From positions 45,560,437-45,624,436 of the forward strand of contig NC_080575.1 of assembly GCF_029962835.1 (NCBI RefSeq): a stretch of 64,000 nucleotides of DNA, read 5' to 3'. The notes beneath the pieces were generated by a model that was given only the letters and a program-made list of their open reading frames with translations, ran no database searches and was not told the DNA's origin. Both the position numbers and the translations under genes were made by a program. Positions 25,979 through 38,269 of the stretch are shown one piece after another; the first letter of the stretch is position 1; the number at the start of each line of letters is the position of its first letter. The stretch comes from Magnolia sinica (lineage: Eukaryota > Streptophyta > Magnoliopsida > Magnoliales > Magnoliaceae).

Positions 25979-26239
25979 ACTCATTTCTCTATTTAGGTTT
26001 TTAATTTTTAGATCTGTAAATCCGCAGTGGGGGTTCATTGGCGATGTCTAGTAAATAATGGGACCAATGATCTAGATGGTCTGGGTTGCTATAGATGTAT
26101 ACCATGTATACAATGGATCCAGACATAAAATAGTCTTGTCATTCATCATTTGTTGTGAATGTTTAAGGTGTGCACAACATGTGTTTGATGAAATGTCTCT
26201 GCTGGAGAAGGTGGATTGCATACTTTGTAACTCAACATG

Positions 26240-26580
26240 CGAGTAAACTCTATGGGGCCACTGCAATGTGTGTGTCTTATCCATGCAGGCCATCTATTTT
26301 TCAACTCATTTTATGGCATAAGCCCAAATGGAAGCATATCCAATGCTCAAGTGGGCCCACCACAGGAAACAGTGGGAATCGAAGACCCACTGTTGAAAAC
26401 TTCTTAGGGCAGTAGAAGTTTCGAATCAAGTTGATATTTGTGTTTTCCCTATGTCTGTGTGAGCTTATGAACAAGTTCGGTGACAAATAAACATCGTTGT
26501 GGGCCCTATGAAAGTCTCAACGGTGGATGTCATAATCCCCACTCTTTCCTGTGTGTGGTCCAGCTGAGCTTTGGATAAAA
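26240..26580. repeat. Foldback-repeat copy, one arm
   Basis: Carries tatggggccactgcaatgtgtgtgt-like start, ccatctatttttcaa, aagtgggcccaccacaggaaacagtggg and gtgggccctatg blocks, the family order seen at 25203-25663. It sits inside the presumed first intron of the captured gene. Confidence 0.6.
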
Positions 26581-27249
26581 TGAGGATTGCTAGTCTGTAA
26601 TGTTTACTCACACTCTTGTTGCTGCTTCCTAATTGTTTATCCTTGCTAACATTTTGAAATAGACACATCTGCTGAATCTGTTGCTGCTTCCCTTCATGCT
26701 TCTTCCAACCATTGAAACAAAGCCTGATTGTACCTTCTAAGTTTAATATTTTCATCTATGCTGCCTAGTAGTGCCTCTGTAGGTTAAAATATGGAACACT
26801 GTCATTATGAGACATTTGAAGAGTGATGAAAATGCTTGCCTATTGATACACCTGGATTTGTATGAGAACAATTTAGCCTTACATGAATGACCTGTGTGGT
26901 GGCCAATATGATTTTTATTTCAGTAATTGGTTGTTGATATGTTCAAGTCCGTCTCAAATATATCATGGGTTTTATATGGATTGGTTTCAAACACTTCAGT
27001 GACTACTGTGACACCTTTGCTCATTTTCATCATGCAAATGATGGGAGCTTCACTTTTTTGGAAAATCAAAGAATCTTCATTTGCAGAACATGGTGTTTGG
27101 GACTCTAATTTAATCAATGAACGCCCAGCTGCTAACCACTAAGCAAATTGTTGGGTCTCTGCAACAGTATGCATACTAAGATATGTTTAGATGTGTCTGG
27201 CCATTTCTACATGATGTTGGAGATCATTGATTTTGAGTTTTTCTGACAG

Positions 27250-27396
27250 ACCCTTGGTAACCATAACATAAGCCTCATCCATTCTCCCTTTGCTCGGGTG
27301 TTAGCCATCGGCAATTACCCAACTGAAGAACGTAAGCAGAAACTTTCTGGATACGGAAAGAAGAAGACCAAGAGAAATTTTGGTAGGAAAATCAAG
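27250..27396 (+). pseudogene. Captured exon of a CCT-domain gene
   Basis: A 147-bp (49-codon) block open in phase 0, bounded by ttctgacag before and gtaaac after. Its translation ends NYPTEERKQKLSGYGKKKT then KRNFGRKIK. The Arg/Lys-rich pattern RKxKLxxYxxKKxxRNFxxKIK is the first half of the plant CCT domain, found in transcriptional regulators of flowering and light response, and many CCT genes have an intron right after KIK. The second half (YACRK...) was not found downstream. I infer a gene fragment captured by the CACTA element. The host gene cannot be named. Confidence 0.55.
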
Positions 27397-28058
27397 GTAA
27401 ACATTAACTTTTTCTAGAACCGTGGAATTTTGGCCTTTATTTGCATGAATACAGGGGAAATGAAAAAGAAAAAGAAAATGCATTAAAAAGAATTTCCAAT
27501 GCAACGTCTATGGCCATTCAATTAAGAAAAGAATCATATTCCAATTTAAGAAAAAAAAATAGAGAAATAGCTGATTTTAATCCAAAATAGAGAAAAAGAA
27601 TCATATTCCAGTTACTTTTTCCCTCTCCATGCATGATCGAAAGCTTCTCAATGAAAGCAGATGCCATTTGTGAGTTGAACCATAAATTATTTTATTTTAT
27701 TTTTTAATAATAGTTTGAATTCAAATTGGCCCATTATTCCTAACAGCCTTCCAATTATCTTTTCATTTATAGTTAGTAGGCTTGCAAATGAAATTCGAAC
27801 TCTTTACTTGGGGTTAATTGTAAATCATTTATAGTTGTTTATAATAATATTAAAAAAATCTGTTTTTGTTTATAATAATATTAAAAAAATCTGTTTATAT
27901 AAAAAAAATTTCCATTTGATTTTTTTTTGTATGGATGCATCAGGCATGGTTTTGAACACATGTATGTATGTGTGTATATGTATGCATGCATAGTTTATGA
28001 AAAGCCTCTTTTTTATTGTATCTCACTTTTTATATGCTACATGCACGTGATATCAGAA
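27397..28058. other. AT-rich spacer before the transposase gene
   Basis: Contains short direct repeats (aaagaatcatattcca at about 27524 and 27595; tttataataatattaaaaaaatctg twice at 27838-27895). No gene is seen. It would hold the TNPD promoter; no TATA box is convincing. Confidence 0.4.
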
Positions 28059-31000
28059 ATGGATTTTACGCCCCCGAGCAAGAATTGGATGACAAAAGAT
28101 ATATTGAGTGATGAATACATTAAAGGCGTTGAATTGTTTATTATTTTTGTAAAAAGGAATTCGGGAGGTGTTGATTGGTATAGTTGTCCTTGTGCTAAAT
28201 GTCGTAATGTGCATGGGAAGAAAATACTAAGTACAGTTTCTAAGCATTTAATTATGAATGGTATAGATCAGACATACACAACTTGGTTTTTTCATGGAGA
28301 ACAACTTCCCAATGTGGGTGTCAATGCCAAGGCTCCTAGTACATCTGCCACTAATTGTAATGAAGAGTTGTTGCCCAGAATGGTTGATTTGGTTAATGAT
28401 ACTTTTGGTCGTGTTCAACCTGATGACTTAGATGCATGTATGAATGAGGTCAATGAGGAACATGGTAGTCAGCCTCAAGATGACATAGACAGTGATAATC
28501 AGTACAATAAATTAAGGGAGGATGCGGTACAACCCCTATATCCATCATGTAAACGTGAGTATATAAAGTTGTCAGTGGCAGTTGAGTTGATGAGCATGAA
28601 GGCTAGATATTAGTGGTCAAATAATAGCTTTTCGAGTTTGTTGCAACTGCTCAAGAAGATTTTTCCAAGGGAGAAATCTTTGCCAGATAGTACCTATAAT
28701 GCAAAGAGATTGATCAGTTCGTTGGGTATGAACTATGAGGTGACACACGCATGCCGTAATGATTATATTCTGTACTGGAAGGAGCATGCTAATAAGGAAA
28801 GTTGTCCTACATATAAAGCAAGTAAATGGAAAGTGAATAGTGTTGTAAGAACAAGAGTCTCACATGTACCATGGAAGGTGCTAAGATACTTCCCATTAAG
28901 ACTAAGGTTACAAAGACTTTATAGCGTATCATGGATTGTAGAGAATATGTTGTGGCATTTAAAGGGGGTTAAAAATAACTCGTACATGCGTCATCCTGTG
29001 GATTCTTCTATATGGAAGTTTGTAGATCGAAAATTTAGTAATTTTGCTGCGGATCCACATAACGTTCGGTTGGGACTTGCAATAGACAGATTCAACCCCT
29101 TTGGGCATATGAGCATCTCATATAGTTGCTGGCCTATTATGGTTGTTCCATACAATCTTTCACCTTATTTATGCATACGGAAGGAATTTATTATGTTAAC
29201 ACTTTTAATTCCCGAAAAAAATGGTCCAGGGCATGACATCGACGTATATTTACAACCATTAATTGAAGAATTAAATGAATTGTGGAAAGGGTCGATAACA
29301 TATGACTCATTTGGGAAGAACAGGTTTAGAATAAAGGCGATTTTATTATGGGCAATACATGATTTTCTAGCCTATGGACATCTTTCTGGGTGTATACATG
29401 TCCTGTTTGTAGTGAGGAGACTGACTCTGTTTGGTTAAAACATGGAAAGAAGTTTACTTATATGGGGCACAGAAGATTCCTCCCAAGAGCTCATATCTTT
29501 AGGAGCCAAAGATCTCGATTCAATGGGAATGATGAAAATCGGCAGGCTCCAAAGCATTTGTCTGGAGAACAGGTATTGGTTAAAATGAATAATATACAAA
29601 CCAAGTTCGGAAAGCATATAGGAAATAAGAGGAAGAAGACCACGGATGAGGAGTCTAACCTTACTGCTTGGTCGAAGAGATCAATCTTCTTTACATTACC
29701 GTATTGGGAGCATATGCCGTCATAATTTGGATGTGATGCATGTTGAGAAAAATGTTATTGAGAACCTTATTGCAATAATCATGGACATGAAGGACAAGTC
29801 TAAGGATGGTTTACAAGCCCATCAAGATCTTATAGATATGAAGATAAGATCAAAATATTGGCCAGAGGAAAAAAAATGGTAAGTTGCTATTGCCTAAGGC
29901 TCCTTTCACATTATCCAAATTTAAAAGAGAACTCATTTATCGAACCTTGAGTGATTTGAAAGTTCCGAGAGGATATAGTACAAACTGGAAACATCATATC
30001 AGTATGGATGACTATCACCTCAAGGGCCTTAAGTCACGTGATTATCATATTCTAATGCAGCAGTTACTACTTGTATTATTGATGCATTCATTCAAGAAAG
30101 AAAAGTCATTGCGCGTCGCCATTATATAATTGTCAAGATTCTTTAACGTCATATGTTCTAAAGAAATTCATCATATGGAGCTTCAAGAAATGAAAAATAA
30201 AATAGTGAAAATATTATGTGTTTTCGAAAAGTATTTTCCACCATCGTTTTTCATTTCTATGACACACCTTGTTGTGCACTTGGCTGAGGAGGTACAAGTT
30301 TGCGGACCTGTCAGATATTGATGGATGTATCCTTTTGAGAGGTAACTTTAACTGTTTTAATTTATTAACTTTTTCAAAACAGCTTATATTTTTCATTAAT
30401 ACCTAATTTTAATATTTAACAGGATGATGAGAACATACAGGAAGTATGTGATGAATCAAGCTTACCCAGAGGGCTGTATTGCGGCACGCTACATTATAGA
30501 AGAATATATGATGTACTGCATGGAATACTATCCTAATAATACAATAGGAGGTCATAAGCAAGGACTAAAAATATTCAATGATGATGAAAATGCTGGTGAT
30601 TCCCAGAATGATATGAAAGGAAAAGTTTATGATCTTACTACAGTGCAAAACCAACAAGCATGCAGATGGGTTTTGCAACATCACGTTGAAAATCATCAAT
30701 GGGAGGAGTAAGTTAATGAAGTATATTATTCTTTTTTTATATTTTTAAATGGCTTATGGTAATAAACATTGTTATATATATAATTAATTGCTATGATTTG
30801 GAATTTATAGGAAGTACCAAACATACATCCAGGGCCAAACACGTACGGGACAAAATCGAAAGGGTAATCTGTCAGCAGGAAAACCAATGGAATACATTCC
30901 TTGGTTAAGATATCAACTACATAATCAACAAATGTCTCAATTTAAGAGAATTGCCGATGGTCCTGACTTCAAATGCATATCATATAATACTTACTCAGTA

Positions 31001-31584
31001 AATGGATATGTTTTTAGTACTGCGAATTCTGAAATGAACAGAACAACACAGAACAGTGGAGTCTCAATGAAAGCGCTAACTAGCTTCAGGGCAAGTGCTA
31101 GGGATAGGAATCCTATAGAAGAAGAAGTCACTTATTATGACATCATTAGATAAATTCTCGAATTGAACTACTTCGACTTCAGAGTAGCACTCTTCTACTG
31201 TGATTGGGTGCATATTGAAGATAAATTAAATGGATGTTTCATAGATCCTGAAATAAATTTGATATTTGTCAATCTAGGAAGGTTTAGATGGAACTTAAAG
31301 GAAGACGATGAGCCATTTATTCTTGCATCTCAGGCAGCTCAGGTCTTCTACTATAAGGATCCAACTAGAGATGACTGGCATGTTGTACTGGATGCTCCTA
31401 TGAGATTGACGAAAGATGCATATGCATTTGAAGATCCACTTGAGTTTGAGGCCAGAAGGAATGTAGGTCTTCAACACTTTTATTAATTGATGATTCAAAT
31501 GAAGAAGATGAAGATGTACAGGAAAAATCATGGGTAGAGAGTGAGTCGAGTACCTCACATCATAGGAAACAGAAAAGAAACTAA
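28059..31584 (+). pseudogene. CACTA TNPD-type transposase (TNP2 / DUF4218 / DUF4216)
   Basis: The ATG at 28059 opens a transposase-associated N-terminal domain (NWMTKDILS, CPCAKCRNVHG, HLIMNGI..YTTWFFHGE). Next comes the TNP2 transposase region (YWKEHANKESCPTY, RHPVDSSIWK, DPHNVRLGLAIDRFNPFG, PGHDIDVYLQPLIEEL, HNLDVMHVEKNV), then DUF4218 (MTHLVVHLAEEVQVCGPVRY, WMYPFER) and DUF4216 (ELNYFDFRVALFYCDWVH). Two introns with GT-AG borders fit: 30342-30422 and 30708-30810. Damage: stop 28611-28613, frameshifts near 29388, 29715 and 29880, a stop near 30127, a stop where Arg is expected before WMYPFER, a stop near 31152, and a frameshift near 31483. Known role: binds and cuts CACTA ends. The start fits the family's N-terminus; further upstream codons have no match. 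Confidence 0.88.
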
Positions 31585-31722
31585 TAAGATTCAAATCAGT
31601 TTGAAAGTGAGTTGAATTCTATTTAGTAATGATTGTTACAATTTTTTAGCTATCAAAATATTAATAGAATGCCAATTACATAATAATGAGATATTGTTTT
31701 GTTTTATAAAATTGCAGGAATT

Positions 31723-33378
31723 ATGTCGGATTTTGGTGGTTCACCAGCTTCAGCCCAAGGAAGCAATACAAGGAAGAGACTTGAATTAAACGAATATAAA
31801 CAACCAGTCGGAGAAACATCAGCGCCTTTCAACACATTTTTAGGGCAACTTGGTAGGACACACTGCCCAATTTCATTTGTTGATTGGCGCAAAGTGCAAG
31901 GTGCAATTAAAGATAATATCTGGTCTATGGTTTTGGTGAGCATGTTTGTTCTTGATTTTATTTCTAATTCTTACTTAATAAGATTGTTTGATTATTAATT
32001 TAATGAAATAGGCCATGTATGACATCGATGATGAGTTAAAAGAGTATGTATTTTCGAAAGTAAGCAAAGCTTAGAAGGTATGGAAATACAATCTGCGAAA
32101 GGAATATGATAAATTTGATAATGATGTAGAAAGAAGAAGAAATTGTCCCATTAGTGTGAAGCAAGAGGATTAGGACATTTTCATTAATTTACAATCCACA
32201 AAATTATTAATCAATTTTTGTAAGAAGGGGAAGACTTCCAGAGAACAGGTGAAATGCCCTCACACGACTGGAAGACAAGGTGCTGCTAGGACATTAGAGA
32301 AAATGGTAATTTGTACTACATTTTTTGACAATTTAATTGATGAATATAAATTCTTGTTAACTAATTTGCTTATATAATTACAGCGAAAAGAAAATCCAAA
32401 TACTATCATCATCAGGACCAACTTGTTTGTTGCCCCTCATAGCAGACCTGATGGGTCTTACCCAACACAAACACATCTTGAAACAGCGGTGAGAATAATT
32501 TTTCAGTTTTTAATCATTTTTTATTTAAGTACAAGGATTTATTGTAACAATTATCTTCTAACAGGAAAGAATATTATCGATAGCTGGCAGTGATCCTTCC
32601 AGTAAGCACAAGGATTTAGACCACGACCCGGTTTCACAGGTTTTCCATCAATTCTACTCACTTTACATACATTGTCGTTGGTTTTTTTTTATTTTTATTT
32701 TTTATTTTTTTTTAATAATAATTTACACACATCACTAAACTTAAAAATTATTATTTAGGTTTGTGTTTGTGATAGCAGAGGCTGGGTTAGGGACATGGGT
32801 TTGGGTATTTCTAAGACTACTATAAAGGTTGTCACCCCCTACATCATAGAAGCTCGGTCAGAGAGGAATGCACGTATGTCCGTTGAAGCTAAATTTAAAG
32901 CATCAATGACTCAAATTACTGAACTTAGGCAAGAATTTGCTGAACTTAAGCAACAAATTACTCAAAGCCAACTACTTCACTGCTCCCTTGATACAGCTGC
33001 ATCTTAGGTACTGCATTGGCCGCGATTAAATGATATAATTATTATTTTTAAAGATAAAAGTAACATTATTATTTACATGAAACCATTATTTTATTTATAG
33101 GCCCACCGTCGATCTGGTGAGCCCTCAAGTATTCAAGAAGACTCTGCAACAACTCCATTGATGGAATAAATTTGCCAATTGAGAGATATTCATGGTCGGA
33201 CTGTTGCTAGTGGGCAGATGGTGTCAGATAATACAGGCATCCCTCCAGAATACATCAGAGTTGTAATAGATGATATCAACGTTCGCACAGCAGAGTTGTT
33301 TAATGATGACAGGACATATGAAGATATTCAATTGGGTGAAATTGTTGTTTGACCCAAATTCTTGATGAGAATTTGAAT
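31723..33378 (+). pseudogene. CACTA second gene, plant transposase Ptta/En/Spm (TNPA-like)
   Basis: Starts at ATG 31723 (MSDFGGSPASAQGS), 139 bp after TNPD on the same strand. Exons with GT-AG borders: 31723-31935, 32012-32305, 32384-32488, 32565-32639, 32759-33007, 33101-33378. The middle exons give the Ptta/En/Spm family pattern (GKTSREQ, CPHTTGRQGAARTLEKM, LFVAPHSRPDGSYP, ETAERILS). Exon 5 has a heptad-like coiled coil (ITELRQEFAELKQQIT). The last exon matches the family's C-terminus (CQLRDIHGRTVASGQM, YIRVVIDDI, IQLGEIVV). Stops occur near 32071, 32173, 33005, 33167 and 33352. The protein normally binds subterminal repeats and aids transposition. Confidence 0.82.
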
Positions 33379-34083
33379 ATTTAGTAGTTTTGTTTAACTT
33401 TTTGAATTCTAGGACATTTTGTGTGATGAAAACTTGATTATTCACTGAAATCCTTTTTTGATCAAGTTACCTTTTTTATTTATTTAATCTTTAGCATCTT
33501 TTTTATTAATTATGGCTTGTTGTCATTTGTTTTTTATTAACCAAGTCACTAAAGGATTTCAATTTCAAATGTAACTGAAGTATTGACAGAACATTGTCTC
33601 TTGCTGCACTACGAGATGTAACAAGAATATACATTGATTGTGTATTTAATTTTTTTTAAATGCACCAACCAGAAATGATTTGAGACGATGTTCAATGATA
33701 CTTTGTTAAATATGAAATTTATGACCTTTAGTAACTTGGTTAATTAAAAAGAACTACATAGTGGCTTGATCCCAATCTGACTTTTTGGGTACGTAGGCAG
33801 CCGCTCATAATGTACTAGAATATCGATGCAGCCACAAATCTTTTTTCTCCTTTGAATTGTAATAGACTGTATTGGTTGCATTTTTCTCTGTCATACAGGT
33901 TGTGGCTATCAAAGATATAATATCACTTCCTTATAAGGAAACATTTAATGATGTGTACAGGTAAATTCATTTTTTCTTATTGCTTATGTTGTTTCCCAGT
34001 TATATTTGTGTTGGTTTCAGAGTACAGGTAGCGATAGAAATTACTGGTCGATTGTGGCCTGTAGACAAAGGGATGAGTAACCA
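33379..34083. other. Outer CACTA sequence with no recognised gene
   Basis: AT-rich, no domain or repeat seen. It continues at 46886 after the nested CACTA. Confidence 0.4.
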
Positions 34084-34215
34084 CACTACCAAAAAATTGA
34101 GCAAAGGCCACGGGCTTTGAAAGTTTTTGGCTACAGATTTAATCCATAGCAATATTGCTACAGATTTAATCTGTAGCTAAAACCTGATGGATCTGTAGCT
34201 AAAACGAACTTCCTC
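34084..34215. repeat. Left subterminal repeats of the nested CACTA
   Basis: Alternating gctacagatt and aatctgtagc motifs, partner of those at 46400-46885. Confidence 0.75.
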
Positions 34216-34249
34216 CCAATAACCTTAATGGTGCTTAAAGGGCTCCATG

Positions 34250-34530
34250 GGACCCATTAGAATATATGTGTTTGATCTAATCCGCTCATCAATTCTGATA
34301 TATAATTTGCGTGGATGAGCCCAAAAATTATATAGATTAAAGGTCAAAGTGGACCACATCATAAGAAATAATAAAAATTAAATTTCTATTGTTAATATGT
34401 TGTGTGGTCTTCTTATAGCTTCGATCTGACTCATTTTTTATATCAACATTTAAAATAAGATTTTAAAATTAATGAACGGAGTAGATAATTAAAATACATC
34501 ACGGTGGGCCCCACATCCTAAAATCCAAAG
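34250..34530. repeat. Foldback-repeat copy in the nested CACTA
   Basis: ggatgagcccaaaaatta, aaagtggaccacatcat and acatcacggtgggccccac are in the family order, near a CT-rich leader exactly as at 25203-25978. Confidence 0.6.
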
Positions 34531-34599
34531 TCCAAATGGGCTGTCTGTCATGCGTCCCTACTAAAATGAAATGCGCACTACTAAATATGAAACGCGCCC

Positions 34600-34849
34600 C
34601 TCCCAAACCCATCTCTAATTCTCTCTCCATCTCTCTCTCGCACTCAACCTTTCTCTTTCCCTCGCCCTCTCTCGATCTCCCGCTCTCCCTCTCTTGGCCG
34701 CATCCCCTCTCTCTCTATTACCCAACCTCTCTCTCTCTCTCTCTCGCTAGGGTTTTCAAAACCCCCTTTTGCCACAAGAAGGAGAAGGAGAGAAGAAGGA
34801 GAAGGAGAAATCTATTTCTGAAATTTGAAATCCCCTTTCGCCGCAAACG
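34600..34849 (+). other. CT-rich leader of a second captured gene, with splice donor
   Basis: Several (CT)n runs, then a gctagggttttcaaaaccc block, a GA-rich tract and cgccgcaaacg followed by gttagt. The composition is that of a plant 5' untranslated exon. An open frame of 115 codons exists but is low in complexity. Confidence 0.45.
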
Positions 34850-37231
34850 GTTAGTCTCTCTCTCTCTCTCTCTCTGTTTCTGAAATCTGCCGCGTTAAGA
34901 AGGAGAAATAAATCTCTATTCATCATATCCTTTCGATAACTCCACATGTTTTCACAACAGGTATACTAGTGGCTGTTGAGTTGAGTTCTGCCCCTTCTTC
35001 TAAAAGTCACCCATGTTTCACAACAGGTATACCAATAGTTCCTGCGGTTCTAAAGCCTCCAATACCTTGGTGACTGCAATGTTGCCACCCATAAAAAACG
35101 AGGTTAGAATATCTTGTGAGTCGTATGAGTTCATACATGCATGCACCAGTCTATACAATTTAACCAGGCTAGCAGGCTTGACCAGTTCAAATGTAACCAG
35201 CCAGTCTAATGGCTCTGTTCAAACCTCTTTTTTTGGCTTTTTTTTTCTGGTTAGAGAAGTTTTTTTTTATTATATAGTAATGTAGAATAAATAAATAAAC
35301 AACACATTCAAATCACTCTTTGGCATAATTGGTGTCCTATGTGGAATCTTGCCCTTAATTTTGTGCAGAAAATCAGGGTATTCCAAACAGGCCAAAAGCA
35401 GTAATTAGTGATCATGCTTTCATGGCTTAGAGGATATCTATAAAGACTCATGAAGTCTTTTTGCTTCAAATGTTGATTGTTGTATTTTAGTTAGTACCTA
35501 CATTTTCTATGAGGTTCCGGTATTCAGACCCGAGCCAGTTTAATACCATGTGGCTGATTCAGCCCTGAATTGGGTGGGTCCCAACTCATCTCAGGAACAA
35601 CCAGTTGATCCAAGTCACAAGGTCTTTTAACCATGGTATTCAGGGTTTTAGCTAGTTGAACATTAGAATTTTATTTATATCATGGGGAGGGAATCCCATA
35701 TGCCCATGTCATGCGAGAATGCTAAATGAGATTTTCCTACTTAATTATCTTTGGTCCAAGCACTGACTGAGCATTGGTGTCTCCAACATGAATTTCCCCA
35801 AAAATAGACCATATTGAAGCATATCCAAAATCTGTATCTATTCTTAGATATAATGCATCATTCCCTTTCTTTTCATTATTTAGTGGGCAGTCTTGGTGTT
35901 CATGAAATCAGTACCACTGTACATTTTTCCTATTTCATAGCTCTATTCCAATAATTAAATCAGATATAGGTGATTGATCTTGGGTAATCAATAGTACATG
36001 CTCAACATTTGTAATAAAGTAGGTAATATTGAGATCGGAAGAATTGTATGATCCTCGATCCAAGCATATGCATGATGTTCCCACCTAGTGGGAGTCATGG
36101 TTCAATGATCCAGACTATTAGTTTGTTGGGCCCCATTTCTAGGTTATAACATATTTGTACACTAGTATGCGAGGTATTGATTTATGATTAAGAACTACAC
36201 TTATAGTTATGGGATGTGATTGTAGGATGTGCATTTCATATTTATTTCATATGCTTTGTTTCTCTGCATCATTATTCTTGTAGGGTCTCACAACTTTCAC
36301 CCTTCTCTTTTTCTAACTGTATGAAAATAGTGAGAGCTGATTTGGTTGGCTATCTTCCCTTGAAATGGACTTCTACAACTTTTCATCTTTGCATTTCATT
36401 TTGGACTTTTTTTTAAAAATTTTTTATGAGTGATTGCTATTGTTATTGCTTCATAAGTTGGTTGGTTTTTTTCGAAGATGCTATATCAACGGACAACAAC
36501 TAATCTACTACAAGTTCAAGAGTTGAATGGACAGTAAGTGGTTTTCATCTGAATAGTGATGGATGGATGGATGACGATACAGATGAATGGCCAGCAGGGA
36601 ATAACAGATGAATAACTAATAATTTAGATGGATGAATGATCAGAAAAGTGGCCTAAACAGCTATGATTTGGACTGAAGAATGGCCAGCAATCTCAACTAT
36701 AAATGGACAATAATCTGGGATGTAAAATGAGCAGCATGCTGGTGTTAAATAACATACGATTTGGTAGTGGAAACAGGCAAGAATCTAGACATGAGTTATG
36801 GTCTAGATTTGGATGAAGACAGAGCTTAGATCTGGACATTAACTCAACTCAAATAAGAGCTCTTAACTGAGCTTAGATCATATCTGTAAATGATGGGAAG
36901 CTTATGCAGTTTGTGTCAGTAATGTACACTCTTTTTCTCTATGGGATTCACCTAATCATTTTCTTCAGTTTCTCTTTCATGCCACACATGCCATTTTAAT
37001 TAGAGATAATATGGTCCTGCTTATTCATGTGCTAGGTCTGCATGTGTTGCCACATCTAGATGCATGTGGCCTTAGGAAAGCTCTATTTATTTAACCTTTA
37101 CTGATTATCTTCTTTCCATATTGAGCAGTATATTAAATGAAATTCATCAGCTAACCTTGCATTTCATTTGTTGTTAGATCATGCAAATTCCTTGTTCCTT
37201 TATTCATTTCAACATGTTTTCTCATGTGCAG
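34850..37231. other. Presumed intron sequence of the captured gene
   Basis: AT-rich. A direct repeat ttcacaacaggtatac occurs at about 34952 and 35016. A block at 35025-35100 (GSKASNTLVTAMLPPIKNE in one frame, then gttag) might be an exon, but I do not recognise it. Nothing else is seen. Confidence 0.35.
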
Positions 37232-37348
37232 GAACTGCTGAGGATTGCATCTTTGCAACAACTAAAAGGATTGCTTGGGATAGTTCATTTCACTACTAAG
37301 ATGGGATTCTTACCTATAATGCTTTCTGTTTTTAAGCTTAAACCTGAG
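37232..37348 (+). pseudogene. Captured exon, product unknown
   Basis: A 117-bp (39-codon) block open in phase 0, preceded by ctcatgtgcag and followed by gtaggaaacc, both good splice borders. It begins ELLRIASLQQLKGLLG and ends LSVFKLKPE. A further short exon-like block ends ERIGAAYFIFKHL at 37666 before gtacgt. I do not recognise the protein. Position inside the CACTA and coding-like composition suggest transduplicated host exons. Confidence 0.42.
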
Positions 37349-37925
37349 GTAGGAAACCATATGCTTTTTTTCCCTATTGTGTTTCACAAATGAGAAATTT
37401 TACAAATTCTAATAAGTTAGAACATGAATAGTGTCCCAATGAGTAATTGAATTCCTGAGAGTAGTACTCTTGATATGAATAAAGACAGGTTAGTTTTTCA
37501 ATAAAGAATGCATGTTCTTTTGTTAAAAAAAAATTATACGATTGCACTGATTTATGATGGTTGTTGGGGATGAAGTGGCTCAAAGTCAGGGCATGGCCGA
37601 AGAAGTTATTTGCTAGAAGGTGCATGTGAGAGGATTGGAGCTGCATATTTCATATTCAAGCATCTGGTACGTCTCTTGTCAAGAATGCACATGTGTAGTT
37701 CATCAAACAATACATTATGTGATATCGTGTGCATGATATCTATGTTGTAATTTCCCTCATGTATTTTGCTTAAAATCCATGTTTATGCATGATTCTCATG
37801 CATTGACATGGATTTAGGCCAAAAAAGATCGAAATGGAAAATTTGAGAAAACAGGAGAAATTTTCTTTTATAAAGTAAGTATTTAGGACCAAATGGTTAT
37901 GTATTTGCTCCATTAAATTTGCTCG

Positions 37926-38258
37926 AAATTAATGGAGCAGACCCAGATGTGCGTTAGAGCTATCCGGATGAGCGGGGGTCCCTGAAAGGTGGGAAACGCT
38001 GTTATGACCATGATGAAGCTGTCCATTTCCCATGGACAGCATTGGAGGGGCCTGGCCATTTGGACAAGCCGTGTTTATGTATTTGATCAAAATTAATGGA
38101 GCAGATCCGGATGTGCGTCGGAGCTATTTGGAAGAGCGGGGTTCCCTGGAAAGAGGGAACCGCTATTATGACCATGATGAAGCTATCCATTTTTTATGGA
38201 CAACATTGGAAAGGCCCGACCATTTGCGCCAGATGGCCGTATTTATATCTGTATTTGC
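37926..38258. repeat. Two tandem 164-bp modules before telomere-like array 1
   Basis: The unit atggagcagacccagatgtg...ttatgaccatgatgaagct...gcattggaggggcctgg occurs at 37931 and again at 38095, a 164-bp step. The same pair precedes array 2 at 46975 and 47139. The unit is richer in GC than its surroundings. One frame reads DPDVRRSYPDERGS-like peptide, but 164 is not a multiple of 3, so no continuous protein results. Confidence 0.85.
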
Positions 38259-38269
38259 AGGGACCATAT

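Noticed and set aside
25601..26004. Overlapping long open frames in all three plus frames and one minus frame
   Set aside because: Caused by CT and C runs that lack stops; better read as an untranslated leader.
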